Source: Prevotella melaninogenica
GTDB lineage: Bacteria; Bacteroidota; Bacteroidia; Bacteroidales; Bacteroidaceae
DNA: 64,000 nucleotides
Assembly: GCF_018127925.1 (NCBI RefSeq)
Contig: NZ_CP072348.1
Location: 937,501-1,001,500 of the forward strand
Direction: 5' to 3'
The position numbers were made by a program, and so were the translations under genes. Shown here piece by piece: positions 1 through 9,332 of the stretch (its first letter is position 1; each line of letters opens with the position of its first letter). The notes beneath the pieces were generated by a model. That model had not been told where the DNA came from. It saw only the letters and a list, made by a program, of their open reading frames with translations, and made no database searches.

Positions 1-70
1 CCTGAATAACTCCCTACTTACCCCGAATTGCCTCTGCTTTGGCAGTATATCATAAGTTGTTTAGTACTCC

Positions 71-127
71 GCACCATTGGTGCGAAGCACAAGCACGATA
101 TGTGCGAAGCCTTAGCACAACATGTGC
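71..127. repeat. Triplet palindrome array 1 (22-bp period)
   Basis: Three 13-bp units of the form GCAC-N5-GTGC start at 71, 93 and 115, exactly 22 bp apart, joined by 9-bp spacers that resemble GAAGCCTTA. The same architecture recurs at 7611, 27142, 35793 and 54967. It lies between the terminator of the protease operon and the left edge of the window. No coding function is visible. Confidence 0.85.
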
Positions 128-150
128 GCAGCAATATTACGTACAAAGAA

Positions 151-192
151 AGAGGGTATATCCAAGACACTAACGTCTAAGATATACCCTCT
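151..192 (-). terminator. Hairpin terminator of the SusC-protease operon
   Basis: A perfect 12-bp inverted repeat (151-162 with 181-192) with an inner AGAC/GTCT stem lies just beyond the stop codon of the last minus-strand protease gene. It fits an intrinsic terminator for that operon. Confidence 0.75.
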
Positions 193-215
193 AAAATATA
201 TGTTAACACGGAAGA

Positions 216-2759
216 TTAATCATTCATATAACGCTGAACACGCGCATACATCAACTCATACTGAGATTTGATAGTTGTATCCTTCGTTGTCTTAATGCGC
301 TCCTCAAGTAGTTTCTGCAGTTTCTGTGCATAGTGGAATACATATTCAGCTGTGCGGTCGATGGTCTCTGTCCACATCGTCTCTGGTTCACCATAACCAA
401 CACCAAAACCAAGGAAAGCCACATCCTGCTTATCATCACGCAAGCTGCGCACCTTACCAACCTGTCTTACCTCAACAATGTTAGCCTTCAGACGTTCAAC
501 ATAGAGTTGCTGCATGGCGATATCATCATCGTCAAGATTCTCATCACCAGCGATTGTCTTAGCCCAAACATTATTATACGTATCTTCGCAATATTCCAAT
601 GGAGAATAAGAAGTAGAGTCAGCATAATAGCTCAATGCTAAACGTGCGGTTGCAGAAAGAGCCATTTCCTGAATGCCACCTGCCAATGTCTTGTAAGGAT
701 GAGAGTTAATCTGAGGTAAACGGTTCTCGATACTCTCAACACCACGCTTACCAAACTTGTGTGCTTCTTGCAACAACCACATTGCAGCAGCACGTTGTTT
801 CTCCTTAGGCATCACCTCATAACGAGGAATACCAGAAGACTCTGTGGTCTGATTCAGCTTGATACCACCAATGACAGCATAGACATTACGAGCATAACCG
901 TAAGCCTGAGAAACCATTTGACGATAGAGCTTAGCCTTACGAGTACCATCAGTACCGTCTGGAATCCACTCATCAAAATGACTGAGGATATACTCAAGGT
1001 TCTTAAGACCATATGTACTTGACTTCACAGCATCGTCACCGAGATCCTCCTCAATGGCGGTTGGGTCATAACGATAACGTGACTGCTGAAGTACGTAACG
1101 ATACATTGGGTCGTTAGCATGAGACTCAACAAGTGCCATCAATGGCTTTACGTCATCTCTGAAACTCTTTGAGTTAGGGAAAACACGGTAGCCCCACTCT
1201 ATTGCATAGTTGTCATACACACCGAGGTAAGGAGGAGTCAGTGACACACCCTTATCTGTTGGCTGTGCAACATAATTGAAACGAGCATAGTCCATGATAG
1301 ATGCTGTCGTACCATACTTCTGTGTGAAGCTTGCAGAACGTAGCGAATCAGTTGGGATTGCAGCCGATGAAGCCATGTTGTGCATCAGTCCGAGTGTATG
1401 TCCTACCTCGTGAGTTACAATATACTCCAATGTTGGCAACAAAATGCTATCAGGCATATCCAATGTTCGTGCAGCAGGATCAATCTGTGATGTCTGAATA
1501 AATCGCCAACTATTGATGACATTCACAACATCATTATACACCAATACGGTCGCTGTGATAATCTCACCTGTACGTGGATCAACCCATGATGGACCCATTG
1601 CATTCTCTGTAGCAGTAGGCAGATAACGAATGCAAGAATACTGGAAGTTATCAGGATCGAAGTTTGGATCATTAGTTGGGAAGTCCACTGCCTGCATCAC
1701 ATTCTTAAAACCGATACGCTCGAAAGCCTTATTCCATCTTAGAACAGCTTGTCTTATCGCAGGCTTCCATTTTTCAGGGAACGCATTATCGATATAGAAC
1801 ACAATAGGTTTTACAGGCTCGCTAAGCTGACCAGCAAAGTAAGCTGCAGGATCTTTTGGCTCTAAACGCCAACGATTGATAAAGCTTGCATGGTCGATAA
1901 GACTGTCATTGACGATAGACTTCGGTGTAAGGAAGTAGCCAAGACGAGTATCACTTAGACGAGGAGTCATCTTATCCTCTGGCAAGAGAGCCAAAGTAAA
2001 CTGTACACCGATAGAAACTGGATGATTACTAATAGCAACATTACCACTGTTACCAGTCATGTTGGTAACATAGTTGCGCTCCATCGAGATACAAGCATTG
2101 TTTGCAAACGACTTCAAAGAAGTTACTTTAATCCACTCTGGCTTTAAGTCAGCATCCACACGATATGGACCAGCTATCTTTGCGATAACAGGGAAGTACT
2201 TGCTCTCTCTCAAGAAGAAAGAAGAAACATCAAAAAGAATACCACCAGTCTTCTTGTTTCTTGCCTTGATTGGGAAGCTATAGAAGTCAAGGTTACGATA
2301 GTTCGTAGCCTGTGCCTGCTTCGCATTACCTACTGGTAGGGCATCAAGTAATTCAGAGTTGATAGCCTGCATTACGATAGAGCTATCCTTCTCAACAAAG
2401 CGTACGTGTGAAACTGAACCAGCACGAGTACCAACCTCAGCAAACTGTGGGCTTGATACAGATGAAATTGTAGCACCAATCAGCATGTCACGACCGATAG
2501 AAGAAGGTGGCAACTCCATAAGGAGTTTCTCACCTGTTCTATAAAACGAAACGAATGGTCCCTTTGCTGAGTCTGTCTTCTCTTCGGTTAGAATACGCTC
2601 ATAGGCATCTTTCTTAACCACAGAAGTAGTGGTTGTAGCCTTCTTTTTCTTCTTTTTAAAGAAAGGGAAAGCTTGTGCTGACAGTGAAAGGCTCAAGAAT
2701 CCCACTGCTAATAGGGTTGCATGAACCGATTTCATTGATAAAAATGAAGTCTTTCTCAT
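216..2759 (-). CDS. Zinc-dependent metalloprotease (DUF5117/DUF4953-type), secreted
   Basis: An 847-residue protein predicted to be a zinc endopeptidase acting outside the cytoplasm. The N-terminus carries a signal peptide (hydrophobic run ending near SAQA), followed by a Lys-rich stretch. The extended zinc motif HEVGHTLGLMH is intact, with H450, H454 and H460 as likely zinc ligands and E451 as the catalytic base. A Met-turn-like SIMDYARF follows. The length and arrangement fit the large Bacteroidota zinc-dependent metalloproteases that carry DUF5117 and DUF4953 domains. The start codon overlaps the stop of the upstream paralogue by 4 bp (ATGA), so the two are probably translationally coupled. 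A second in-frame ATG eight codons in could also serve as the start. It is the last gene of an operon headed by SusC/SusD. The substrate is unknown; surface protein or peptide processing linked to SusCD uptake is an inference. Confidence 0.88.
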   Translation of the reverse strand: MRKTSFLSMKSVHATLLAVGFLSLSLSAQAFPFFKKKKKKATTTTSVVKKDAYERILTEEKTDSAKGPFVSFYRTGEKLLMELPPSSIGRDMLIGATISSVSSPQFAEVGTRAGSVSHVRFVEKDSSIVMQAINSELLDALPVGNAKQAQATNYRNLDFYSFPIKARNKKTGGILFDVSSFFLRESKYFPVIAKIAGPYRVDADLKPEWIKVTSLKSFANNACISMERNYVTNMTGNSGNVAISNHPVSIGVQFTLALLPEDKMTPRLSDTRLGYFLTPKSIVNDSLIDHASFINRWRLEPKDPAAYFAGQLSEPVKPIVFYIDNAFPEKWKPAIRQAVLRWNKAFERIGFKNVMQAVDFPTNDPNFDPDNFQYSCIRYLPTATENAMGPSWVDPRTGEIITATVLVYNDVVNVINSWRFIQTSQIDPAARTLDMPDSILLPTLEYIVTHEVGHTLGLMHNMASSAAIPTDSLRSASFTQKYGTTASIMDYARFNYVAQPTDKGVSLTPPYLGVYDNYAIEWGYRVFPNSKSFRDDVKPLMALVESHANDPMYRYVLQQSRYRYDPTAIEEDLGDDAVKSSTYGLKNLEYILSHFDEWIPDGTDGTRKAKLYRQMVSQAYGYARNVYAVIGGIKLNQTTESSGIPRYEVMPKEKQRAAAMWLLQEAHKFGKRGVESIENRLPQINSHPYKTLAGGIQEMALSATARLALSYYADSTSYSPLEYCEDTYNNVWAKTIAGDENLDDDDIAMQQLYVERLKANIVEVRQVGKVRSLRDDKQDVAFLGFGVGYGEPETMWTETIDRTAEYVFHYAQKLQKLLEERIKTTKDTTIKSQYELMYARVQRYMND

Positions 2760-5305
2760 TTCTTCACCTCCAGTGTCTTATTGATTTTGAAGAGCATCAT
2801 CTCATAGTGTGTACACGCTTCAAGTGGTAAATTTGCCTTCAAACATTTCTCCAAAGCTGTTCTCAACTTCAAAAGACAGTTGTAGAAGTAAAGCTCTGAG
2901 TTGTCTGCGAGTGTGATATCAACTGTTGGAGCAAGATTCTGAGATGGGTCACCAAAGCCTGGAGTTGCACCGAGATCATCACCCTTCAAAGCCATACTTG
3001 AACCAGAGCCACCGCCTGAACCACCGTTACCAGTAGCCTTAGAAACAACACTCTGTGCCTGACTCATAAATGCACGCTGCAAAACACGCTCGCCCTGAGA
3101 AGGTGCGCGCATCTCAGCAACACTCTTGAAGAGGGTGTTATAGATATCATCGAAGTACTCTTTTTGTGTGTAACTGTTTGGATTCAAGTAAGAAGTGATA
3201 GCTACACGCATACGTGCTGCCATCAAATCGTAACCCATAAACTCCAAACTCTGGTCATAATAGCTTACTGACAAGTAGCCCTTACGCTCGAAATCACGGT
3301 TAGCATACTTCTTGAAGCTCATCGCCTCCTGCAAACACCACAAGAGTGAACGACGCTGAAGATCCTTAGAAACAACCTGATACTGTGGTACTCCTGCTGA
3401 AATCTTCATATTGTTGAGATACATACCACCAACATTACTCAACACCTGCTTGAACAAAGCGTAACGATTCTGTGATATCTGCAGGTATAACTGATCTTTG
3501 ATACGAGTATCCTCATCGTTCTTAATCCACTTAGAGAGGTTGTTTTCAACGATTGTATAGTTCTTATTTGCAAGGTTTGCACTTGCAATCATATCGTTAC
3601 CAAGGGCTCCTGCAGCAAGACGTGGGTCCCATTTAGCATTGCGCTCAGCATAATAACGAAGACGTGGGTTTGTCACCTTCTTGTCAACAAACGCCTCAAG
3701 TGTATTCTTCTCATCATTGATAGAAACATTATCGGTATCAAAGTAACGATAGTTCCAATCAATTGTAAAGTAGTCGTACATACCGAGTCCTGTTGGAGTA
3801 AGGCGTACTCCGTTATCTGTTGGCTGTGCAACATAATTGTAATGAACGTCATCCATAACAGAAGGAGCAAGTCCCATGGTAGTCGTGAAACGTGCATTAC
3901 GCAATGAATCTGTAGGATAAGTAGCTGAAGCACCAAGGTTATCCAAGAGTCCTAACATACTACCCGTTTCCTTTGTTACCAACATCTTCAAGCCTTCTGC
4001 AAACTTAGCAGCAGACAAACGGTTGCTGCGTACTGATGGGTCAACGGCACCTGTTTCAATCAAACGCCACTTATGTAACAACTTCTCGACATCAGAATAG
4101 ATGAACATAGAGGCTGCCACAATCTCACCTGTATTAGGATTGACATAGATATCACTCTTTGGAGCAGATGAAGAACCACTTGGTATGTAGCGAATACAAG
4201 AATACTGAATGTTATCTGGGTCGAAATCTCCTTGCTTCTGAGGGAAGTCAACAACCTCAATAGCATTCTTAAAGCCTATCTTTTCAAAAGCTTTATTCCA
4301 CTCAAGAACACCCTCACGAATTGGCTGTTTCCATGCCTCTGGGAAGGTATTATCCAAATAGAAACGGATTGGATTAACAGGCTGACTCAGCTTACCCTTT
4401 GCATAAGCCTTCTTATCCTTTGGTACAAGATTCCAACGATGAGAGTAGAAGATACGCTTTGTACCTTCACCTTCCTTTGGAATTCCCAAACGAACTGAGT
4501 AGTTAACACCGATACGTGAGTCCATAATACGTGGACGCATTGCAGACTCTGGCACAAGTGCTACGCTATAACTAACACCAACAGTTGTAGGACGTTCACC
4601 TCCGATAGGCATAGACATCAGAGAAGTAGACACACCATAAGTGAAGTCATTATTAACGATGACGTTTGTATCAAAACTCTTTATACCACGAATGAACGAG
4701 AGTTCAGGCCTAGGAGTAGCCTTGATACTATAGTTACCATTCTTTGTTGGCATAACCGATATGAGGTTAGTTGGTTTACCTAACAAAGAAGTTACGTCAA
4801 AGACAACTGCAGAGCTGTCGTTGTTATAAGCCATAATGTTAAAGCCCTGCCAAATACCATCACGATAATTCAGCGACAATGCATTATCAAGATCTGCTGA
4901 GTTAGCATTCTCCTTGAAAAGAACATTGTTAGGAGTCTTCATCACTACAGAGCTATCCTGTATGTCAAAATAGAACAAAACAGGATTAGAACTTGTTGAA
5001 CCAACAGTAACTGTAGATGCATCAGTTGTTGAGTTTACTACTCCACCAAGCATCATCTGCTTCTTCAACAAAGTACGTGGCAACTCAAAGTAAATCTTGT
5101 TATCAAGCTTATGAACAGTAATAAACTTACTACGTGCCGTCTCAGTCTTTTTATCTTTGAAGAGACGGTCATACTTTGTCTCCTTCTTTGGTTTAGACTT
5201 AGACTTGTCATCATCAGCTTTTGCAACAGTACTTTGCAATACAAGGAGGAACAATAATGCCCCTCCAAGTAAAGAGTTCTTAAATGAGAAATTCATTCTT
5301 ATCAT
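2756..5305 (-). CDS. Metalloprotease paralogue lacking zinc-binding histidines (predicted pseudoprotease)
   Basis: An 849-residue paralogue of the downstream protease, similar along its whole length (for example the shared VAQPTDNGV-type segment after the active-site region). At the place of the HExxHxxGxxH motif it reads KETGSMLGLLD: K445, S449 and D455 replace the three histidines, while E446 is kept. It should therefore not bind catalytic zinc in the usual way. A signal peptide is present; the start may be the first ATG or the fourth codon (5296). A Gly/Ser-rich linker lies near residues 755-775, absent from the active paralogue. The reading frame is intact, which argues for a kept non-catalytic role such as a regulatory or structural partner of the adjacent active enzyme. 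The PKD-like lipoprotein gene ends only 7 bp upstream of its start. Confidence 0.85.
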   Translation of the reverse strand: MIRMNFSFKNSLLGGALLFLLVLQSTVAKADDDKSKSKPKKETKYDRLFKDKKTETARSKFITVHKLDNKIYFELPRTLLKKQMMLGGVVNSTTDASTVTVGSTSSNPVLFYFDIQDSSVVMKTPNNVLFKENANSADLDNALSLNYRDGIWQGFNIMAYNNDSSAVVFDVTSLLGKPTNLISVMPTKNGNYSIKATPRPELSFIRGIKSFDTNVIVNNDFTYGVSTSLMSMPIGGERPTTVGVSYSVALVPESAMRPRIMDSRIGVNYSVRLGIPKEGEGTKRIFYSHRWNLVPKDKKAYAKGKLSQPVNPIRFYLDNTFPEAWKQPIREGVLEWNKAFEKIGFKNAIEVVDFPQKQGDFDPDNIQYSCIRYIPSGSSSAPKSDIYVNPNTGEIVAASMFIYSDVEKLLHKWRLIETGAVDPSVRSNRLSAAKFAEGLKMLVTKETGSMLGLLDNLGASATYPTDSLRNARFTTTMGLAPSVMDDVHYNYVAQPTDNGVRLTPTGLGMYDYFTIDWNYRYFDTDNVSINDEKNTLEAFVDKKVTNPRLRYYAERNAKWDPRLAAGALGNDMIASANLANKNYTIVENNLSKWIKNDEDTRIKDQLYLQISQNRYALFKQVLSNVGGMYLNNMKISAGVPQYQVVSKDLQRRSLLWCLQEAMSFKKYANRDFERKGYLSVSYYDQSLEFMGYDLMAARMRVAITSYLNPNSYTQKEYFDDIYNTLFKSVAEMRAPSQGERVLQRAFMSQAQSVVSKATGNGGSGGGSGSSMALKGDDLGATPGFGDPSQNLAPTVDITLADNSELYFYNCLLKLRTALEKCLKANLPLEACTHYEMMLFKINKTLEVKK

Positions 5306-5312
5306 TTGTATG

Positions 5313-6740
5313 TTATTTATTTCTGAATAATGCCTTCACAATACGTCCCGTAATGTGCTGCTTTGACCAACGTAGAGTATTTGTCTGCGTGTCATAACAG
5401 TATAGACTACCTGGCATAGATGCCGATGTATCATTGGTTGCAACATAGATGAGATTATCATCATCTGAGAACACCATGTCTACAATCTTCTCAGAACTAC
5501 TACCTACAGTGAACAGTGCAGCAGTTGGGAAGTTGCTATTAGCAAGTACGTTATGTGCATAGACAGCATTGCCATTAGTGTAATAAACAATGTTCTTGCT
5601 ACGAGCAGAGCGTACTACAGAGCCATTAGCGATACCAGAAGTAGAAGGCATTGCAACACGGTAAAGCACGTTAGCTGCAATTCTCTTATCTGCAGAAGAA
5701 GAGTAGTAGCCTGGGAAGATGTATGTAAAGTAGAATGTTCCCGTACTTGTCTGATTGGTTATCAGTGCAAGGTTACGCTGCTTGTTAACACTACCCATAC
5801 CTACCAACGTATCACCAGTGAAGGTTCCCTTCAAGATTTCAGCAGGAACAGATGTATTCTCAATAGCCATTGCCAGCAGAGAGCCGTGTGCATTGTCAAA
5901 GTAAGCATCACCATGTGCATAGAAGAGGTCATCTCTCCACCATGGAGTCATGCGGTTTGCGAATGAAACAGAACCACCGACAGCACTTGTGAAACGTGAA
6001 GTCTGTGAAATCAAGTTGGTTGTGTTCAGACCCAATGAATACAAGTTATTCTTAGTAACAGCCATTACCTTTGGCGCACCTGGGTCAGAGTTAGCCTCTA
6101 CCTGTATCACCTTCTCGCCAACAGGAGTCTGGAAAAGTGACAACATTTCATAACCATCAAGCTGATAAAGTGTTGATGGATTACCTGCTGCAATAATCAG
6201 AACATTGTTTGCCTGACCACCGATGGTCTTGTTCCATGCCATTGAGCAAGGTGTACCAAAGTTGATGTTAGGGTTGTTAGGAGCCAACACATCAAGGTGG
6301 AAACTCTTGTTTACATCCTCTGTAGGTACATATGAAAGGATTGACTTACTATTGTTTTCTGCCAAGAGATAAACACCCTTTGTATAAGCATACTCAACGT
6401 TCACATTGAACTCATAAATCTGAATATTCTGACCGTTACTCAAACGAAGACGTCCAGTATAACTTCCTGAATTCTGAATAGGATAAACAAGTGCAGAATC
6501 ACTTGAGACCAACTTATGATTAATCTCCCATTCGTAGGTGAATTTCTGCTTTCCATTGCTTTGCAACACCGCTGGGTTGATTTTCAAAGTATCACCCTGA
6601 TTAAGTGTATAACTGCTATTCAGAGGTGTCTGCAGACTGATTACAGACACACCATCACCTCCTTCTGTTGAATCATCCTTGATACAAGAAGTGAAGGTAA
6701 GGGCTGTTGCAGCTAAAATAAATAAATATTTCTTTACCAT
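5313..6740 (-). CDS. PKD-like family lipoprotein
   Basis: A 475-residue lipoprotein: a short hydrophobic signal peptide ends in a lipobox FTSC, with Cys19 as the predicted lipidated residue. An acidic, glycine-rich stretch (DDSTEGGDG) follows the Cys, as in many surface-exposed Bacteroidota lipoproteins. Residues about 45-115 look like a PKD/Ig-type beta domain; the remainder resembles a beta-propeller-like fold with repeated YxLxG-type strands. Such PKD-like proteins are commonly found beside SusC, SusD and DUF4843 genes and zinc-dependent metalloproteases, as here. It probably forms part of the surface receptor complex. No catalytic motif is evident. Confidence 0.75.
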   Translation of the reverse strand: MVKKYLFILAATALTFTSCIKDDSTEGGDGVSVISLQTPLNSSYTLNQGDTLKINPAVLQSNGKQKFTYEWEINHKLVSSDSALVYPIQNSGSYTGRLRLSNGQNIQIYEFNVNVEYAYTKGVYLLAENNSKSILSYVPTEDVNKSFHLDVLAPNNPNINFGTPCSMAWNKTIGGQANNVLIIAAGNPSTLYQLDGYEMLSLFQTPVGEKVIQVEANSDPGAPKVMAVTKNNLYSLGLNTTNLISQTSRFTSAVGGSVSFANRMTPWWRDDLFYAHGDAYFDNAHGSLLAMAIENTSVPAEILKGTFTGDTLVGMGSVNKQRNLALITNQTSTGTFYFTYIFPGYYSSSADKRIAANVLYRVAMPSTSGIANGSVVRSARSKNIVYYTNGNAVYAHNVLANSNFPTAALFTVGSSSEKIVDMVFSDDDNLIYVATNDTSASMPGSLYCYDTQTNTLRWSKQHITGRIVKALFRNK

Positions 6741-6780
6741 AATTCGTCAATTATTTTAATCGTTATATCAATGAACGTAC

Positions 6781-7494
6781 TTATTCAGGATTGGCTGCAA
6801 AGTAAGCCTTCAACTTCTGAATATTTCTATAAAGCTGTGTCCAACTTCTTGTATAACGTATTGCCTTCTCAATCTCACTTGAATCTGAGTTATACAAAGA
6901 CAGGAGATAACGATACTTAGCTGGTGTATAAGCAGGAAGACCCATTGCTTGCAGTGTAGGATTGTCCCACCAGTATGGCTTTTCAAGCACATTATCAAAA
7001 GTAATCGTTCTCTTTAGTGCATTAGGGAAACGGACACCAAGGTCGTCAGATGCTTCCAAACGCAGAACAAGACGAATATTTTCGTTCTTAGTATCACTAA
7101 GATTCTGACGCAAAAGAACTACACGAAAACTTGATGCAAGACTATCGGCTGGAATTACTTGATCACTATTGATTGCCTCAAAGTGTACTCCTGCTTTGGC
7201 AGAACTACTTGGGTCAACAACTACCTTATAATGTTGTGCCTGTGACTTTCTCACTCCTGCAAGCTTAACTTTTACAGTAACCGTGTCTGTTGTCACACTC
7301 GTAGGCTGTGTTCCGAACGAATAGTTATATAATGTGTCAGAAGCATTATTGAGGTCGAAATAAACCTGGTTTGCTCCTTCGAAAGTACCATCTTTTGAGT
7401 ATTCACCTTTGTACTCATCGTTTGAACACGCTGCCAACGACAATGCGATGACACCGATAGCGAAGAAGTTTGTGATTGATTTATACATAATCAT
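6781..7494 (-). CDS. DUF4843-type lipoprotein
   Basis: The protein reads as a lipoprotein of about 237 residues from the ATG at 7494 (an ATG at 7488 is equally possible). An open frame continues upstream to 7614, but the added 40 residues are polar and would hide the signal peptide; the segment after 7494 has the expected short charged start, hydrophobic core and lipobox LAAC. The body is predicted all-beta, matching the DUF4843 lipoproteins that accompany SusC/SusD and PKD-like genes in Bacteroidota. It sits between susD (362 bp upstream) and the PKD-like gene (40 bp downstream). The family's biochemical role is not known to me. Confidence 0.72.
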   Translation of the reverse strand: MIMYKSITNFFAIGVIALSLAACSNDEYKGEYSKDGTFEGANQVYFDLNNASDTLYNYSFGTQPTSVTTDTVTVKVKLAGVRKSQAQHYKVVVDPSSSAKAGVHFEAINSDQVIPADSLASSFRVVLLRQNLSDTKNENIRLVLRLEASDDLGVRFPNALKRTITFDNVLEKPYWWDNPTLQAMGLPAYTPAKYRYLLSLYNSDSSEIEKAIRYTRSWTQLYRNIQKLKAYFAANPE

Positions 7495-7610
7495 TTGTTT
7501 TTTAGTGTTGTCCGATAAGCAATTTCCATGTAGCTTAGCCTTTTTCTCCCTTGTTATATAGGACTGTGACGACTTCGCTTTCCCATGTTTTGCCGATATG
7601 TTAAGTTTCC

Positions 7611-7667
7611 GCACATGTGGTGCGAAGGGTCAGCACGCATGGTGCGGAGGGCTAACACCAATGGTGC
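7611..7667. repeat. Triplet palindrome array 2 (22-bp period)
   Basis: Units GCAC/ACAC-N5-GTGC start at 7611, 7633 and 7655, again exactly 22 bp apart. The array lies inside the 362-bp spacer between the SusD gene and the DUF4843 gene, so on the operon transcript it would form a row of three small hairpins between upstream and downstream cistrons. Confidence 0.85.
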
Positions 7668-7773
7668 TGCATATTAGTTAGCTCATCAAAGAGCTTATAC
7701 TACTTAAGTATTATCGGATTACAATATTTGTTTTTATGTTTATATCTCTTCTTTTATACACTCAAGTCAGTGA

Positions 7774-7833
7774 TTTAGCGATGCTAAACGGTTTTTACAA
7801 GTTGCCTTGCTCATATCGTTTAGCAGTGCTAAA
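7774..7833. repeat. Pair of TTTAGC-N3-GCTAAA palindromes
   Basis: Two 15-bp dyads, TTTAGCgatGCTAAA at 7774-7788 and TTTAGCagtGCTAAA at 7819-7833, lie 45 bp apart just downstream of the SusD stop codon (minus strand). They could be protein-binding sites or alternative RNA hairpins that modulate read-through from susCD into the lipoprotein and protease genes. Confidence 0.6.
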
Positions 7834-7856
7834 CCATGCTAACTCTTTAATATGTA

Positions 7857-9314
7857 CTATTCGTTGTGTACAGCCTGATCACCGTACTCATTCTCTCTAT
7901 CTGGCCATGGGAGATTGAAGATGGCATCTGAAGGCTGATACGTGTCGATATTTCTGAAGTCAGTGAAACTACGGTTATAGTGCTTCAACGCATAGAAAGT
8001 CTGTCCCATACCTGGGAACTCACGCATACGCTCACGCATCATCTCCTGCTCGAAGAGTGTACGCGTAGCTACCTTAGCCGCATCTACATCACCCAGTCCC
8101 CTACTCTTTCTTACCTGATTGAGCAGACTGATTGCCTCTGTCTTATTTGTATCATAAAGACTTTCACTCAAAATATAATACATCTCTGGCAGACTAATTA
8201 ACACAAAGCCTTTCAACACGCCTCTTGTAGCCTCGGCATCATTCTGGATTAGACGGATAAAGCTGAAAGAGGATGCTGAACCTGACGTATTCTCTCTAAA
8301 GAAAGAGGTGAAACGGAGGTCAGAGCTAAGCGCTGTAAAGAGGTCGGTCTCATAGAGACTACGTGTATCACGACGACCCTCAACGAAAGAGCCGTAACCT
8401 GTAGAGCGCAGGAATGCTGTACGAATGGCTGTTGAACGATCGGCTGCATAAACACCGAAAATCATCTCCTTACTTGCTGGGAAACGCATCACAGAGTCAA
8501 GTGAAGTACTTGTATTCAGCTTAAAGTTCTGTGTAGCGTTGATGACTTCACGAGCATACTTTGCAGCTTCTGTGTACTTACCCATAGCGTAGTATACACG
8601 AGCTTTAGTAGCCTTTACTGCATACTTATTGAAAAGAATCACACGTCCCTTGCTATAATCACGTACGAAAGTATTATCGTATGTAACATCATTGTCGTCT
8701 GTCAACAATGAGTCAGCCTGATTCAAGTCCTTAAGAATAAGGTTGAACGTTGCCTGCAAGGTATAACGTGTGCGGTTCTTCAAATTGAACTCTGTTGCAT
8801 AAGGCAGACCAAGCGTGTTTGCATCACTGCGCGTATAGTCTGTACAGTAGAGGCGAGCGAGGTCGAAGTGCATAAAGCCACGCAGACCCAACGCCTCACC
8901 ATGAATCATCTTGCGCTCTTGTGCACCTGCACTAATATCATTAATGTGCCTCAACACATTGTTGACATTAGAGATATTGTTATACATATTGCTCCAAACA
9001 GCATCCACTACGTTGCGTGCTTGCTGGTTAGTATATTGGTAGCGATTCAGATAATAACTAACATCTTGTGTGTTGTCATAACCGAACTGTTGACCTAACT
9101 CATCCACCATACCCCATGAAAGGTTACTACCATAGAGGTTGGATGAAGCTAACTTACCGTAGATACCAAACATAGCATCCTCATAACCAGTAAGGTCAGT
9201 AAACATCTCGTCATCTGTAAGCTGTCCTTTTGACTGCACATCCAAGAAGTCGCTACATGATGTAAGCAAAGCAAACACCATGGATAGTCCTATATATTTC
9301 GTTATCTTCTTCAT
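7857..9314 (-). CDS. SusD/RagB family nutrient-binding outer-membrane lipoprotein
   Basis: A 485-residue SusD-family lipoprotein. The signal peptide ends in lipobox LTSC and is followed by the characteristic SDFLDVQ start of SusD-like proteins. The N-terminal part holds the TPR-like helical region (AxxxxNNVLRHI, residues about 100-130), the C-terminal part the usual SusD RagB-fold segment ending in LPWPDREN. Length is typical. It would cap the SusC barrel encoded 18 bp upstream and bind the ligand at the cell surface. The ligand cannot be read from sequence; the downstream proteases rather than glycosidases suggest a peptide or protein-derived substrate (inference). Confidence 0.93.
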   Translation of the reverse strand: MKKITKYIGLSMVFALLTSCSDFLDVQSKGQLTDDEMFTDLTGYEDAMFGIYGKLASSNLYGSNLSWGMVDELGQQFGYDNTQDVSYYLNRYQYTNQQARNVVDAVWSNMYNNISNVNNVLRHINDISAGAQERKMIHGEALGLRGFMHFDLARLYCTDYTRSDANTLGLPYATEFNLKNRTRYTLQATFNLILKDLNQADSLLTDDNDVTYDNTFVRDYSKGRVILFNKYAVKATKARVYYAMGKYTEAAKYAREVINATQNFKLNTSTSLDSVMRFPASKEMIFGVYAADRSTAIRTAFLRSTGYGSFVEGRRDTRSLYETDLFTALSSDLRFTSFFRENTSGSASSFSFIRLIQNDAEATRGVLKGFVLISLPEMYYILSESLYDTNKTEAISLLNQVRKSRGLGDVDAAKVATRTLFEQEMMRERMREFPGMGQTFYALKHYNRSFTDFRNIDTYQPSDAIFNLPWPDRENEYGDQAVHNE

Positions 9315-9332
9315 TGTTATCCTAATTTAGTT

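Noticed and set aside
71-127. Possible CRISPR array
   Set aside because: Repeats are only 13 bp, spacers 9 bp, always three units and no cas genes, so not a CRISPR.
7495-7614. Upstream extension of the DUF4843-type gene
   Set aside because: The extra 40 residues are polar and would displace the signal peptide and lipobox; the start at 7494 is better.
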